Below, in pieces: positions 1-11,232 of a DNA stretch of 64,000 nt. Source of the stretch: Mycteria americana (taxonomy: Eukaryota; Chordata; Aves; Ciconiiformes; Ciconiidae). The DNA is taken from positions 1,240,001-1,304,000 of the forward strand of contig NW_027445626.1 of NCBI RefSeq assembly GCF_035582795.1, written 5' to 3'. Numbering within the stretch: the stretch's first letter is position 1; every line of letters begins with the position of its first letter. The translations under genes were made by a program, and so were the position numbers. The notes under the pieces were generated by a model. The model saw only the letters and a list, made by a program, of their open reading frames with translations. It did not search any database and was not told where the DNA came from.

Positions 1-310
1 CCTACCTGAGGTTAGGCTATCCCTAACCTAAAACCTTACGACTAAGCCAAATCCCAAACCCATAGTCCCTTATCCTTACTCTTATCCTCTTACTCACCCT
101 AGCCTTTAACCTTAGCATTAAGATCCTAGCCTTAATCTTAGCCCTGAGCCCAGCCCTAAACAAAACTCTAACCCACAAAGCTTGCCCACACCTTAAACAC
201 TACCAGACACCCTCACCACACCACCAAACCTTCCCCCTAGGCCTTTGCCTAACCCCTAAGCCTGAAAGGTGAGCTCTAAACCCAAAGCCCTAACCTGAAC
301 ACCTAACCCC
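1..310. repeat. Degenerate telomere-like CCCTAA sequence
   Basis: The strand is C/A/T-rich and poor in G. Scattered near-copies of the vertebrate telomere hexamer appear (CCCTAACC near 20, CCTAACCC near 250, CCTAACCTG near 290), with much divergence between them. The C-rich strand reads 5' to 3' from the left, the orientation expected at the left end of a chromosome. It could instead be an old interstitial telomeric stretch; no perfect tandem hexamer run is visible. Confidence 0.5.
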
Positions 311-424
311 TGAAGCCCTCTTTCCCACGCTCTGACCCACTCATCACCGTCCCCTCTCCTCACCCTTACTTAAGCTGTTTGGCCCCTTGGGGCAGGGCAG
401 GGATCGTGAGGTCTCGGAGCAGTC

Positions 425-790
425 GCATGGTGTCGGAAGAGGAATGTGAGGTGACCTGTATCTGACCAGCTCATAGGCCACAAGGAGGAGATGGGTGGGA
501 ATGCTATGGTGTGGTCAGCTGTGCTTCAGGGTCTCATGGCACAGCAGGAGGCATGTGGCTGTGAAGGTGGCTGTGAGGTCACTTCTGTCTTTGGAGTTGA
601 TAGGCCAGCAGCAGGAACATGGCTGGGAAAGGGACTGTGAGGTCACTTCTTTCGGAAGCAGCTGGTAGCTCAGGCCTCGACTCATGGCTGGAATATGTGC
701 TTTTAGGCTCACATTTGCCAGCAGCCCTGATAAGGCAGCAGAAGGCACCTGGTTGGCACACTGATTATGAGATCCCCTCTGCTGAAGTTC
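425..790 (-). repeat. 65-bp minisatellite, array 1 (inverted)
   Basis: The motif TGAGGTCACTTCT recurs at about 572 and 638, with a diverged copy near 446. Each is followed by a GATAGGCCAGCAGCAGG-like block. On the minus strand this reads as TGACCTCA...CCTGCTGCTGGCCTATCA, the same unit as the arrays at 35.3 and 57.6 kb, but inverted. Confidence 0.55.
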
Positions 791-844
791 CTGGGCGCTG
801 TGCAGTTGAACATGTGTATCCATGACCCAGAGGAGGCAACTCTC

Positions 845-1612
845 ACCATGTTTAATGTGAACAAATGCCGGACTCTGCCCCTAGGACAAAATAATGCTGG
901 GCACAGCTATAGACTGGGAGAGGAGTGGCTGGAGAGCAGCCCTGCAGCAAGGGCTCTGGGGGTGCTGGTTGACAGCAGGCTCAGTAGCAGTCAGCAGTGT
1001 GCCCTGGCAGCCAAGAGGGCAAACCGCATCCTGGGGTGCATCAGACACAGCATGGCCAGCCGGCCAAAAGAGGGGATTATCCTGCTGCATTTAGCAATGG
1101 TGCAGACTCACTGTGAGTACTGTGTGCAGTTCTGGGCCCCACAATTTAAGCAGGATGCAAGGTACTCAAATGAGTCCAGAGGAGGGCAACAAAGCTGGTG
1201 AAAGGGTGGAAGGAATGTCCTGTGAGGAGCGGCTGAGGACACTGGGCTTGTCTAGTTTGGAGAACAGGAGGCTGAGGGGCAACCTCCTTGCTCTCTACAG
1301 CTTCTTGGGGAGGGGAAGTGGAGAGGGAGGTGCTGATCTCTGATCCCTGGTATCCACTGACAGGCCATGGGGGAATGGTTCAAAGCTGCGCCAGGGGAGG
1401 TTTAGACTGGAGATTAGGAAGCATTGCTTTACCAAGAGGGTGGTCAAACATTGGAACAGGCTTCCTAGAGAGGTGGTTGATGCCCCATGCATGTCACTGT
1501 TTAAAGAGGCATTTGGACAATGCCCTTAATAACATGATTTATCTTTTGCTCAGACCTGAAGCGGTCAGGTATTTGGACTAGAAGATCATTGTAGGTCCCT
1601 TCCAACTGAACC
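845..1612 (+). mobile_element. CR1 LINE, 3' part
   Basis: This is the terminal part of CR1 ORF2 and its 3' end. Conceptual translation gives the CR1 C-terminal pattern ([34 protein letters not shown], then a frame-shifted ERLR.LGLSSLENRRLRG block). It ends in the usual GATCATTGTAGGTCCCTTCCAACTGAA tail (split here as GATCATTGTAGG and TCCCTTCCAACTGAA) followed by an ATTCT repeat. It is 5'-truncated and carries frameshifts, so it is dead. Confidence 0.85.
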
Positions 1613-1732
1613 ATTCTATTCTATTCTATTCTATTCTATTCTATTCTATTCTATTCTATTCTATTCTATTCTATTCTATTCTATTCTATTCTATTCCATT
1701 CCATTCCATTCTATTCTATTCTATTCTATTCT
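1613..1732 (+). repeat. (ATTCT)n microsatellite at CR1 3' end
   Basis: About 23 copies of ATTCT, with a short ATTCC-variant patch near 1695-1710. It sits directly on the CR1 3' terminus and probably expanded from the short terminal repeat of the LINE. Confidence 0.95.
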
Positions 1733-2643
1733 CTGTAGCTGTACAAGGTGGATCCCTCCAGCAGCTGGGCTCAGACACTCAGTCTCCTCAGTCGCTGCCC
1801 CTGGATACCAGCCTCCCCAGTTGCAGGCACCTGGACATATGAGCCCCTGAGGCCGCAGCCCCATTCCAGGTGCTAGTACAGAACACCCCAGTCACACACA
1901 CACCCCCTTCCACACACACTCCAGTCTCTCAGGTGCTGGCACTATTGACATAGGGGCTGTCTGATCCCCTGCTCCAATTGCTGCACTCACACCCCTGTGC
2001 TCACATGTTCATGCAGAAAAGGGATTGCCTCACACAGGAAAGAGTTAGAAATTAAGTTTAATGAGAAGACAGGACAGACGGCACTGGTCGGGGTCCTCCC
2101 CTAAACTTCCATAATAAGTCCCGTGCAATCCAAAAATGCTCTTCCCTGCATCCCATAATGTGTCCTACACCCCTAGGCAACAATGCCCTTAGTGCAAATG
2201 CTGATCCCGAGAGCTGCTCTCAGGGACTCATCTTGATGGGTTTCACACCTGGACAACGGGGCTGATGGCTCTCCCAGGGCAGCCCTGGAAGGAGCTGGGA
2301 CAAGGTCTTCATTCCTCAGGAGCCTGTAATTTGGGGTCCCACCTGCCACTGTGCCTCTGTGCTCTTCTGGGTTTGTGGGGATGGGCTCTTGATGAGCTGC
2401 TGGCTCTCCTGTGATGGGTCTGGGAGCAGCTGGGGCAGGGTATTAACTGACTTACTCCTCCTGCCATTGTTAGTGCCTTCTTGGTGTGTGCAGATGAGCT
2501 TCTTATCACTTAACCAAAAAACAATCCAACAAGAACATCAATCTCCTGAGGCTTCTGTATTTGCAGGTTACATACATATGCATTGGTGTTATTTAACATA
2601 TGATAGCAGCTCATGGGAATTGCTGTCCAGAAATGCATCATGA
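1733..2643. other. No gene seen
   Basis: I see no coding exon or recognisable repeat apart from a small CACACACC-rich patch near 1892-1920. The short open frames here have no family features. Confidence 0.5.
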
Positions 2644-3585
2644 TTAGGGGAAAAGCCGTGTTGTTGCAACGGCTTCGTTCAGGGCCAGTATCACAGTCTT
2701 GTTTCTAAGACTGTAGATGAACGGATTTAAGAATGGGTACAGGACAGTGTTCAGCAAAGCTACAATTCTGTTTGTCTCCAAGGAAACATCCTCGGAAGGA
2801 CGCACATAGGGAGCAATGCAGCTCCCATATGCAATGGCCAAGGTGGTGAGATGGGAAGAACATGTAGTAAAAGCTTTTTTTCCTCCCAGAGGCTGCTGGC
2901 AGGTGTAGAATACAGAAAAGGATGCCCATGTAAAATGCCAGAGTGAAACATAGGGAACCCAGTATGAGACATGATAATAAAACAGACTCTATTTTCCACA
3001 GCAAGCTGGTGTCAGAGCAGGACAGGTTGAATAAGGGGGAGTTGTCACCAAAAAAATGGTGGATCTCGTTCGAGCCACAGAAAGTCAGCTTGTAGAGGAG
3101 GACCAGATGCTAACTCAAGACTGTGATGCCTATGACCCAAGCAGCAATGACCAGGTGGACGCAGAGCTGAAGCTTCATGATGGCAGCATAACGCAAAGGC
3201 TGGCAGATGGCAACATAACGGTCAAAGGACATGACAACAAGTAGAACCAACTCGGTACAGCCCAGGGCAAAATAGAAACAGGATTGGGCAAGCAGCTGCT
3301 TAGTGAGATGGTTCTCCTACCAGAACCCAGGATCACAAACAATTTGATGCTTGTGGAGGATGTAAACCAGATTTCCAGGAAGGCCAGATTGCTGATGAAA
3401 AAGTACATGGGGGTTTGCAGGCGGTGATACACACACACGAGGAAAATGATGGTTGCCTTCCCCATCACTGTTGTCAGGTATAGGAGCAGAAGGACCAGAG
3501 AGATAAATAGCTGTAGTCTTTGATCAAGCCCTGAGAAACCCGCTAGGATGAACTCAGTCACTGCAGTTTCATTTTCTGCTCCCAT
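2644..3585 (-). pseudogene. Olfactory receptor pseudogene (class II, OR6-like)
   Basis: The remains of a seven-helix odorant receptor of full length, about 310 codons. It starts at the ATG at 3585 (MGAENETAVTEF, with an N-glycosylation site NET). It keeps the hallmarks TPMYFF in TM2, [10 protein letters not shown] after TM3, the extracellular-loop cysteines, an AASGRKK block before TM6 and NPFIYSLRNK in TM7, ending with a stop at 2644. Three lesions were read. One base is lost near 3290 after the TM3 cysteine. An in-frame TAG lies at 3110-3112 in TM4/loop 2. One extra base sits in an A run near 2875 at the TM6 start. Two of the three are single-base indels and one is in a homopolymer, so assembly error could account for part of the damage. 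The exact OR family is not certain. Confidence 0.85.
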
Positions 3586-4858
3586 GCTGAATTTCAGTTC
3601 ATCCTGCCAAGACAGGAGCATGGCAAAAAACAAGTGTGATGATTTCACAGTCTGCATGAAAAGTTCTTCCTTCTCTGCTTCTTTCCTTTCTTGCAGTCTT
3701 CCTAGCTAACACAAACATAGTCCTTCAAGCAGTTCTCACACCCTGATTGTTCTGTTTGACATTTCAGTTAGAGTCCTCAGGGAATTTGTTGTCTTCTTTC
3801 TACCTTTTTCAAACACTCACAGAGGATTCTTTCTCCAGAAGAGAAGATTGTAAAGAGGCTGTTAGCTATATGATCCCATTCTGGGAAATTCCAAATTCAC
3901 TCAGACCTCTTGCAAACATCTGTCACACCTAAGTGCCAAACTCATCTCTTCTATTGCACAAATGCTAAACCATCAAATCAAATCAAATCAAATCAATCAG
4001 TATGTTGAAAGCTATTCTTTCTGCTTTTCAGTACTTGCCTTTTTGGACGAGGAATCCCTGAGAATCTGTTCATTTCAAAAGAAGTAATATCAAGGATCTC
4101 TTTTGCAATGCCCTGCTTTCTTCCACAGCTTCTTGCTCTCTGCTTCTTCGGGAAAGGGGGAGGGGGTGGACTAGGGACCAAGTATAACTCGTCTTCTTTA
4201 GTACTCTAAATAATGACTGAAATTCATTATGATTCCACACAGTCTGGCACACAGACTCTCTCATCTGACATCCATCTGCACTGAAATGCCCTTGTTTCCA
4301 AACAGTTGCTCATTGCTATTACTATCCAATGTCCTGACCTAAATGGAGAGCAAGAGAAGAGTGTCTGGAAGAGGTTTGCAACCTTTCTTTGGCATGCCAG
4401 ACATAGGTTGGGAGGAACCAGCCTCTAGCGTTTTCTCTTGTCTAGGGCAGCGCTCCATGTTTGCCTTGACATTGTAGCTTGGGGCTCAGGCTAGTCTTAG
4501 ATCCCAAGTGCCTGGCTTGTTCTTTGCCTCTAGTCCGGTGTAGGGGAACCTCTGCACTGGGTTCATGTGGGAAACTTGCTGAGATTAAACCACTGGCTGT
4601 ATTTGAGCAAAAGCTCAAGCTCAGTCACCTACAGCGGTAGGACTGTAGTGAATCAGTGAATCAGAGGTGACAGTCCCAGTTTCCATTTTCTGGGTCCATT
4701 CAAAGACTCAAAGGGTTCAAAGACTCTTACTCTGTTGGGTGACACCTAAATCATGTACAATTGTTCTTCTCCTCAATGCACACTCCTAGGGGAACCTGCA
4801 AATTTGCAGGCAGCTTACAAAAAAGCAGCTTCTCTTCAGGCCCCGCATCATCAAACGT
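3586..4858. other. No gene seen between two OR pseudogenes
   Basis: Ordinary AT/GC-mixed sequence with a short AATCA microsatellite near 3973-3999. No exon, RNA gene or clear transposon was recognised. Confidence 0.45.
3973..3999 (+). repeat. (AATCA)n microsatellite
   Basis: About five tandem copies of the pentamer CAAAT/AATCA. Confidence 0.85.
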
Positions 4859-5605
4859 TCAGCTAGCATATGCAATAGTGAGTGAAGAGATATAGGACAT
4901 GCAGGTGAAGGATATCCAGGTGAAGAAGGCCTTATGGTGCCTTTGCACAGAGGGTATCCTCAGGATGGTGCATCTAATGTAGGCATAAACCACAGTAGTC
5001 AGCATGAAGGAGCTCAGCAATGCAGCAGAGGAGACAGCAACGCTCATGTTTCATAGTAGCTGGTACCCATGCGGGCTGCTCTCAGCAAAGGGATGACGCC
5101 GCAGAAGCAGCAGTGTCTACATTGGGCTCCGAGGGCCTAATGGCATACAAGATGGTGGGGCTGAGCATGGCTAGAGATGCCATTCCCCAACAGGTAAACA
5201 TGTGCATGGAGCACAACCAGGAGTTCGTAAGGACAGAGTAGTGTGAGTGGTTGCAAATGGCCTTGCAGCAATCAAAACATATCACAACACATAGGTTAAA
5301 CTCAGCTGTGCGCAGGAAGACAGAGAAGAAGGTCTGGGACTTGTAAGCAGCCGCAGAGATATCTTTATCTCCAAGCGAGGCTGACAAACATGTTAGGGGG
5401 AATGACCAAAGTGAACCAAACATCCAAGAAGGAGAAGGTGCTGAGGAAGGGATACCTGGGTGTGTGGTACTAGTGGTGGAACCAAACGATGGCAATGGTG
5501 ACTGCATTCTGCATGACAGCGAGCAGATCAATCACCAGCAGCAGTGTGAAAAGGAGGATTTTCAACTCTTGAATGACTGAAAAGGCCTTCAGGAAAAACG
5601 TTCTT
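4859..5605 (-). pseudogene. Olfactory receptor pseudogene, decayed
   Basis: OR remnants read in several frames on the minus strand. A TM1 segment (QELKILLFTLLLVIDLL) is followed by YHTPRYPFLSTFSFLD in place of the TPMYFFL motif, then a block with SFLRTAEF-like TM3 sequence and CFDCCKAIC where MAYDRYVAIC is normal. A TM5-TM6 stretch with ILRIPSVQRHHKAF ends near 4859. A TAG stop lies at 5470-5472 and at least two frameshifts follow (near 5380 and 5090). The N-terminal codons and start are missing; the frame stops being OR-like near 5605, where a CR1 copy begins. TM7 is also absent. The damage is much heavier than in the neighbouring OR pseudogene. Confidence 0.75.
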
Positions 5606-5622
5606 GCTGTGAAAAATCGTTC

Positions 5623-5979
5623 TGGCTTGCACCAGATACAGTGTGGCCAGCAGGACTAGGGAAGTGATCATCATTTTGTACTTGGCGCGGGTGAGTCCAC
5701 ACCTTGAATACTGTGTTCGCTTTTGGGCCCCTCACTACAAGAAAGACATTGAGGTGCTGGAGCATGTCCAAAGAAGAGCAACGAAGCTAGTGAAGGATCT
5801 AGAGCACAAGCGTGACGACGAGCGGCTGAGGGAACTGGGGTTCCTTAGTCTGGAGAAAAGGAGGCTGAGGGGAGACCTTCTCGCTCTCTACAGCTACCTG
5901 AAGGCAGGTTGTAGTGAGGTAGGTCTCATTCTCTTCTCCCAAGTAACAAGTGACAGGAGAAGAGGAAATGGCCTCAAGT
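5623..5979 (+). mobile_element. CR1 LINE fragment in or beside the OR pseudogene
   Basis: Translation shows the CR1 RT C-terminal end ([21 protein letters not shown], here split as [11 protein letters not shown] and [10 protein letters not shown], then [36 protein letters not shown]). The copy stops before the CR1 3' terminus, at GGAAATGGCCTCAAG. That is unusual for an element that is normally 5'-truncated, and it suggests rearrangement after or during insertion. Confidence 0.85.
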
Positions 5980-6008
5980 TGTGCCTCAATGTCTTCCTTG
6001 TAGTGAGG
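5980..6008 (-). mobile_element. Short inverted CR1 fragment
   Basis: CAATGTCTTCCTTGTAGTGAG is the reverse complement of the CR1 segment seen at about 5730-5755. It lies immediately after the plus-strand CR1 copy, giving a local inverted repeat. Confidence 0.6.
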
Positions 6009-7341
6009 GAATCCTCGTAGGCCAGATGAGACCCAGGAGACATAGTAGTTATGCACCATGAGCAGCATGGCCTGAGGAGCAGGGTCTCCTCCCTGTAATG
6101 GATGTGGACAGTAAATACCACACTTCCTTAGGTGGATAAGGATCCCCTAAATAACGATCCACCTCTCTGGCACTTGAGCTGGTTGAATAATGGATTTTAT
6201 TATTTTTTTAGTCACTGAGTTGAAAATGCAGATAAATATAGAAAAGAAGCATCCAAGTTCACTTCCAGGACTTTGTTAAATGAACAAAGAACTATTCTGA
6301 TCCAGTTCAAACCAATTCTTTCTTTTGTACAGCCAGGAGGCTACTACATGTTCTGTGGGTTGCCAGTGAACCGAAGACAAAACCCCTTTCAGTCAGCTCA
6401 GACAAATTTTACCTTGAAAGGACGTCCTTCTTGGGATTTATGAGACTGACTCATTGCAAATGGCTTCTGTGGAGATATTTACAGCTACCTGAGATGAACC
6501 TCTCCCAGATCACCTTTTCTGAGCCACTCCTCTTGCTTCTTTCTGCTACCCATAGGAAAAGAAAAATTTCCCTTTTGTGATTCATCATGTCCTAAGTTGG
6601 GTGACTCTATGCTCACCACTTAACGGATCTCTCTCCACTGACCACAGAAAAGGGCCTCACATCAGATGCTGAATCAGAGATCAGATGTGAGCTTACATCT
6701 TAATATACTTTCAGTTCAGACCTGAGATTTTGACCTTAGACTATTGCTTTCAGATTCATCTGATAAGTCACCTGCTTTCTATTCTTTTTTCCATTGGCCA
6801 AAAGGACCATGTGTTCATCTGGAGGAAGAAAGATGGTCCCTGGAGAGAAACAGATGATTGGAGAGTGATTTCAGCTGTCCACATGAAGTGGGATGAGTTA
6901 TACTTCCTGAATACCTTTGGGGGTACCGTGGGGGTATTTTCTTCCTGCTGAATCAGAAGTGAGGGTAGAGGATGAGGTCAGGAGCAGGTGTTGTAATAAA
7001 GATGTCTGTAGCTGGACAGAAGAGAACTCCTCTATCAGGGAGCAGCAAGAGCAGCGCTGCTCCCTACAGGAAGGAGAGCTGGAAGCTGAGGGAGACACCA
7101 TGGCTGGCAGCACAGGTGCCTCTCCAGCCAGGCCCCAGCCCCACAGTATCTCAGCAAGGCAAGCAGGACAGGCCTGGGGATGGTGGCCTGCAGTGAAGCC
7201 AGGAAGTCAATCCATTAATTAGGATGAGGTTCAGGTACAGCGATCGCCAAGCAGGTCCATAGTGATATGGCAGTGCCAAGGTCAAGCCAGGAAGTCAGTC
7301 TGCAGTTGAGGCCCAGATCAAAGGGCTCTGTGGCCAGATGA
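6009..7341. other. No gene seen
   Basis: No coding exon, tRNA or clear repeat was recognised. The open frames near 6.9-7.2 kb lack any family signature. Confidence 0.45.
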
Positions 7342-7398
7342 GAGCATGGGCATGGGCATGGACATGGGCATGGGCATGAGCATGGGCATGGGCATGGG
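7342..7398 (+). repeat. (GGGCAT)n microsatellite
   Basis: About nine tandem hexamers GGGCAT with GAGCAT and GGACAT variants. Confidence 0.9.
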
Positions 7399-7779
7399 AG
7401 AGTCAGAGGCTGATCTGGAGACCAGCACTCCTACAGCACAGGATAAGGTTGGGACTTAAGGCCTAGAGCTCCTAGGCCATGACTGTGGATGAAGGCATCA
7501 GCTGAGGCTGATCAGGGTGATTGAGGTTAATTAATTCCCTCAGGCCTCTGACAACCCCCAAACTTCAAGAGCAGTTGAACTGAGTCCATGAAGCTAAGCA
7601 GAGAAGTAGGCCTGAGGGGAGATAAAAGAGAAGGATTTCCTGATGTTTGTTTTGCTGAAGACTTGGAAGAAGACAAGCCACTTTTGACCCCCTGGGTAGC
7701 CAGTGTCAGCTCAGTCTGCAGGCCTGGAGAAAGAGTCTCTCTGACCATTCTGGTCCTCAGAAGTCCTTGTCTCCAACCT

Positions 7780-8765
7780 GGGACATTATGGCCTGGATGG
7801 TATACAAGACTGGATGAAAACCTGGCTGGATTAGTGCTCCCAAAGGGTAATGGGGAATAGTCCACACTCTACCCAAAGGCCAGCTACAAACAGAACTCTC
7901 TGGGAGTCTGCTCTGAGGCCTCTCCTGGTTACTAGCTTTACCAATGACCTGAGAAGCATACGAGATGGACCTCCTCCAGTTTTTGGAAGACACAAAACCA
8001 GAGGGCTGCAGTCAATTTGTTCAACAGGCAGACTGCCAGTTCCAGGGAGCTAGACAGCAATGCCAATTCCTTTGGCATTGGAGGACTGGACCAAAAAGAA
8101 ATGTCCCCATCCATCCTGACAGAAAGAAATGTGGCACAGACTAATGCTCTAGAATGGTGATAGATAGAGCAGATGGAGTGACTGGGTAGCAACTCTGCTG
8201 ACAAGGATCTGCAGACCTTGGTGAACAGTAGGTCAGCCTGGATTAAGCAGTGAGTCCTGACAGCGCAGAAGGCTAACAGCACTTGGCGTTGTATCAACAG
8301 GAGAGTAGGCAATAGACAGGCTCATTAGACCGGCACTCATCCGATCACATCTGGAATACTGCACTCGGCACCCCACCACCCCGTACAAGACAGACACATA
8401 CAAGCCCTCATGAACTCAGCAGAGACCACTAGATGGTCAGGGGCACAGTGCACCTGAGCTGTGAGGACAAGGTGAGGCAAGTGGCTCTTGTTTAGCTTGA
8501 TGAAGAGACAGCTTAAAGAGAATGTCCTAGCAGCCTTCCAGAACCTAAGAGGAGGTTACTGGAAAGGCAGAGCTGCTGGGCTCTTTACAGAGGTGCATGG
8601 CAGAAAGACAAAAGACATGGCCATAACCTGAAAGAGGGGAGAGGCTGACCTGGAACAGCAAGAACATTGACCGTGAGGACAGACAGACCTTGGACAAGGT
8701 TGCCCAGGCAGGCTATGGAATGTCCATCCTTTGAGGTTTTCAAGATCCCACTGGACACAGCACTC
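7780..8765 (+). mobile_element. Old, degenerate CR1 LINE
   Basis: Diverged CR1 landmarks lie in the expected order. An ACCAATGACCTGAGAAGC..GACACAAAACCAG stretch corresponds to the RT FADDTKLGG region. ACTCATCCGATCACATCTGG corresponds to the VRPHLEYC region. TTGCCCAGGCAGGCTATGGA..TTGAGGTTTTCAAGATCC is the CR1 3' section. It carries many indels, so it is older than the other CR1 copies here. Confidence 0.65.
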
Positions 8766-11232
8766 ACCTCCAATTCTGACTTCACTGGAGACCCATGCTC
8801 TAGGCAGTTGCTTACCCCAAATGACGTCCCAGGGTCCCTCTCTCCCTTTGCATTCAGTGGAGAGACCAGGGAGTCTACGTGTCATGAGGTACAAGTCAAC
8901 AGAGCTGAGAGGTATCATGGCCTCTTGCTCCCCTTGCCCTAAAGCCAGAGCAAAGGAGAACCCTGTGCAGCATTCTTTAAGAGGGTGGAATCCCAACTGG
9001 CAGTCTAGATCAGTAGCTGATCTCCCTTTAGCCCCCAGCAAGTTAGGCACCTTTGCCCCTGGGAGAGGTTTGGTTTTCCTCTCTCCTCAACGGGCAGAGC
9101 CTGGCACCCCTGAGGGTGATTCATCCTGTCCCACATTGCCAGTCTCCTCAGCTTGGAGGAAATGCCTCCTTTCTCCCCACTGGCCATTCCTGGAGTCTGG
9201 AAGGAGCAGCTGTGGCACATATCTCATTGGAGTTCTGCTCCAGGAGTGTGAAGAGCTCATGGCTCCTTCCCCTGCCTCATTTCCCCTCTTCCTAAGAGCA
9301 CAGAGGTCCAGGGGAGGGCAGCTCAGGGCTTCCATCCCCACAGGGTTTCAGTTGCGCAGTGCTCACTTTCTGTGACAAAAACAGAACTCTGAGCTGCAGC
9401 AGGAACCTTCAGGAGACTCTTCTATAAACCCAGCAGGCACTGCAGAGCTGGAGACATTCAGGTGCTGCTGAAGACTCAAAGGAAAGGTTATCACATCATG
9501 CTGGGGATTACAGGTAGGTGCTGGATTTGCTGAGGCGGGTGGGCTTAACGTGCCAGTGGCTCTTTGCACAGTGGCAACTATGAATTGAGACCATGTGGCT
9601 TGGTACAGTCCTGTCCTGCATGTCTTCTCATTCCAGCTCACTCTTTCCTCTAGAGACCCTCCCTGTGTCCGTGACACTGCTGAACAGAGATACCGGCAGC
9701 GTGGTTGTCACTACAGTCAGAGCTGTGGGGCATAAGCTGGTGGGCACTCACACACCTCAGTGGACGTGAAGAGGTTGGGGCAGAGTGTATGGGGCCAGTG
9801 TGCCAATACATATCCCTTATTTTCTTAGCTCTCTGAATCTGTCTCTGTCTCTTTCTCCATCTTGCTTGTATCATAGGGATGAATCTCAATCCCTCAGCTA
9901 TCTCACAGATGTCTCTTAGCCATCAACGTGGCATGTGATTTCCAGAGAGCAGTGAATCTGAGGCACCCTGCCCAAGGAAGCACCTTCAGTAATAAGGCAT
10001 CCCAGTGTAGGTTGGGTGGATCACTCAGTAAAAGGGCTCCTCCATCCCAGGAACTCTCTGGGCTGCCTAGGTGCCTGCCTTGGCCATCTCCATGTTGCTG
10101 TAAAAGGTATCAAGTTTGAGAGAGGGAATCATCGGGACAGTGTTTTGTCTGAGCCGAGTGTTATGAAAAACCAAAGAGGAGGTGTGGGCAAAGTGCTCTC
10201 TCTTTCAGCCACGGATGTTCCCTGGGCAGGCAAGCAGGCATGTATCAGGCATTTAGTGGAACCCTGTGCTTGATCATGATCCTGCCCTGCCTCAGCCCCC
10301 ACTTGCCCTCGGGACACAACTCTGTCTTCATTGCAGTGCTGAATATGGAGCCCTGAGAACTGAGATGGGAATACTGAGGTCCAGGTGCTGTGCTGCTGCA
10401 GGGAAGCAGCCCAAATGCATTCAGAAATTGAAGGAGAGCAGGAAAAGATGTTCAGCCAGTGGTCATCACCCCTGTCCTTTTTGCCTCCTCCTCATGCAAC
10501 ATCGCTTTTCCTCATTTGGCTTAAACAACTCAGTCACCTCTTCTCTGGAATTTGTTTTTCCCTGCCCTTCCCTCCCAAGTTCACATCTGCTTGTAAGTCT
10601 CCTGTCTAACAGACCCTTTGCAGTGCCTTCAACTACCAAGCTAGTAACTCCTGGCCACTCTTGCTCCGTGGAAAGAGATGCACTGCCAGGGACAGAATGG
10701 GCTCATCAGAAAGCAAATGCTTCAGGGAGTTGAGACCGCTAACCCTCTTTCGTGTCCATTCTTCCTCAGTGTGAAGAAAGAGTCTATGGCACGATGCGTT
10801 CCCCTAAAGGCTTTTTTGCATGATGGGGCTTTCCTGTCTGGCCCATCTTTCTGCTGCTGGAAAGCAGGACTTGTCTAACGCCTATGCTGGGTACTACTTG
10901 GAAGAACTTCAAGCGTCATCACCTAATGTGAGCAAATGAACCTTCTCTTTCATTCCACAGAAATAGGCACCTCATTGCGGCAAATCATGGCTCTAATCAG
11001 AGGAGGTTCTTCTAAGAAGAGTAGTTTGGCCCTCTCAGAGAAACTCTTCCTGCCCTTTCACAAGGAATGGAGCCCCTAAACCAAGTGTGAATTCAGGCAG
11101 ATGAGGGAAAACCTCCATGTTGTCTCTGGCAGTTGCTGCTTCCCAGTTCCTTTTGCAACAAACACAGAAGCGCATGCCCTTCCTCAGGTTCCCTTCCTGC
11201 CAAGAGGGGAAAAGAAAGTCCTACCGTGCTTC
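8766..11232. other. No gene seen upstream of OR pseudogene
   Basis: Several open frames of 60-214 codons occur, but none shows a conserved motif, plausible splice structure or skewed codon use. I found no repeat with confidence. Confidence 0.4.

Noticed and set aside
8731..9375. 214-codon plus-strand frame
   Set aside because: Begins inside an old CR1 and shows no conserved motif.
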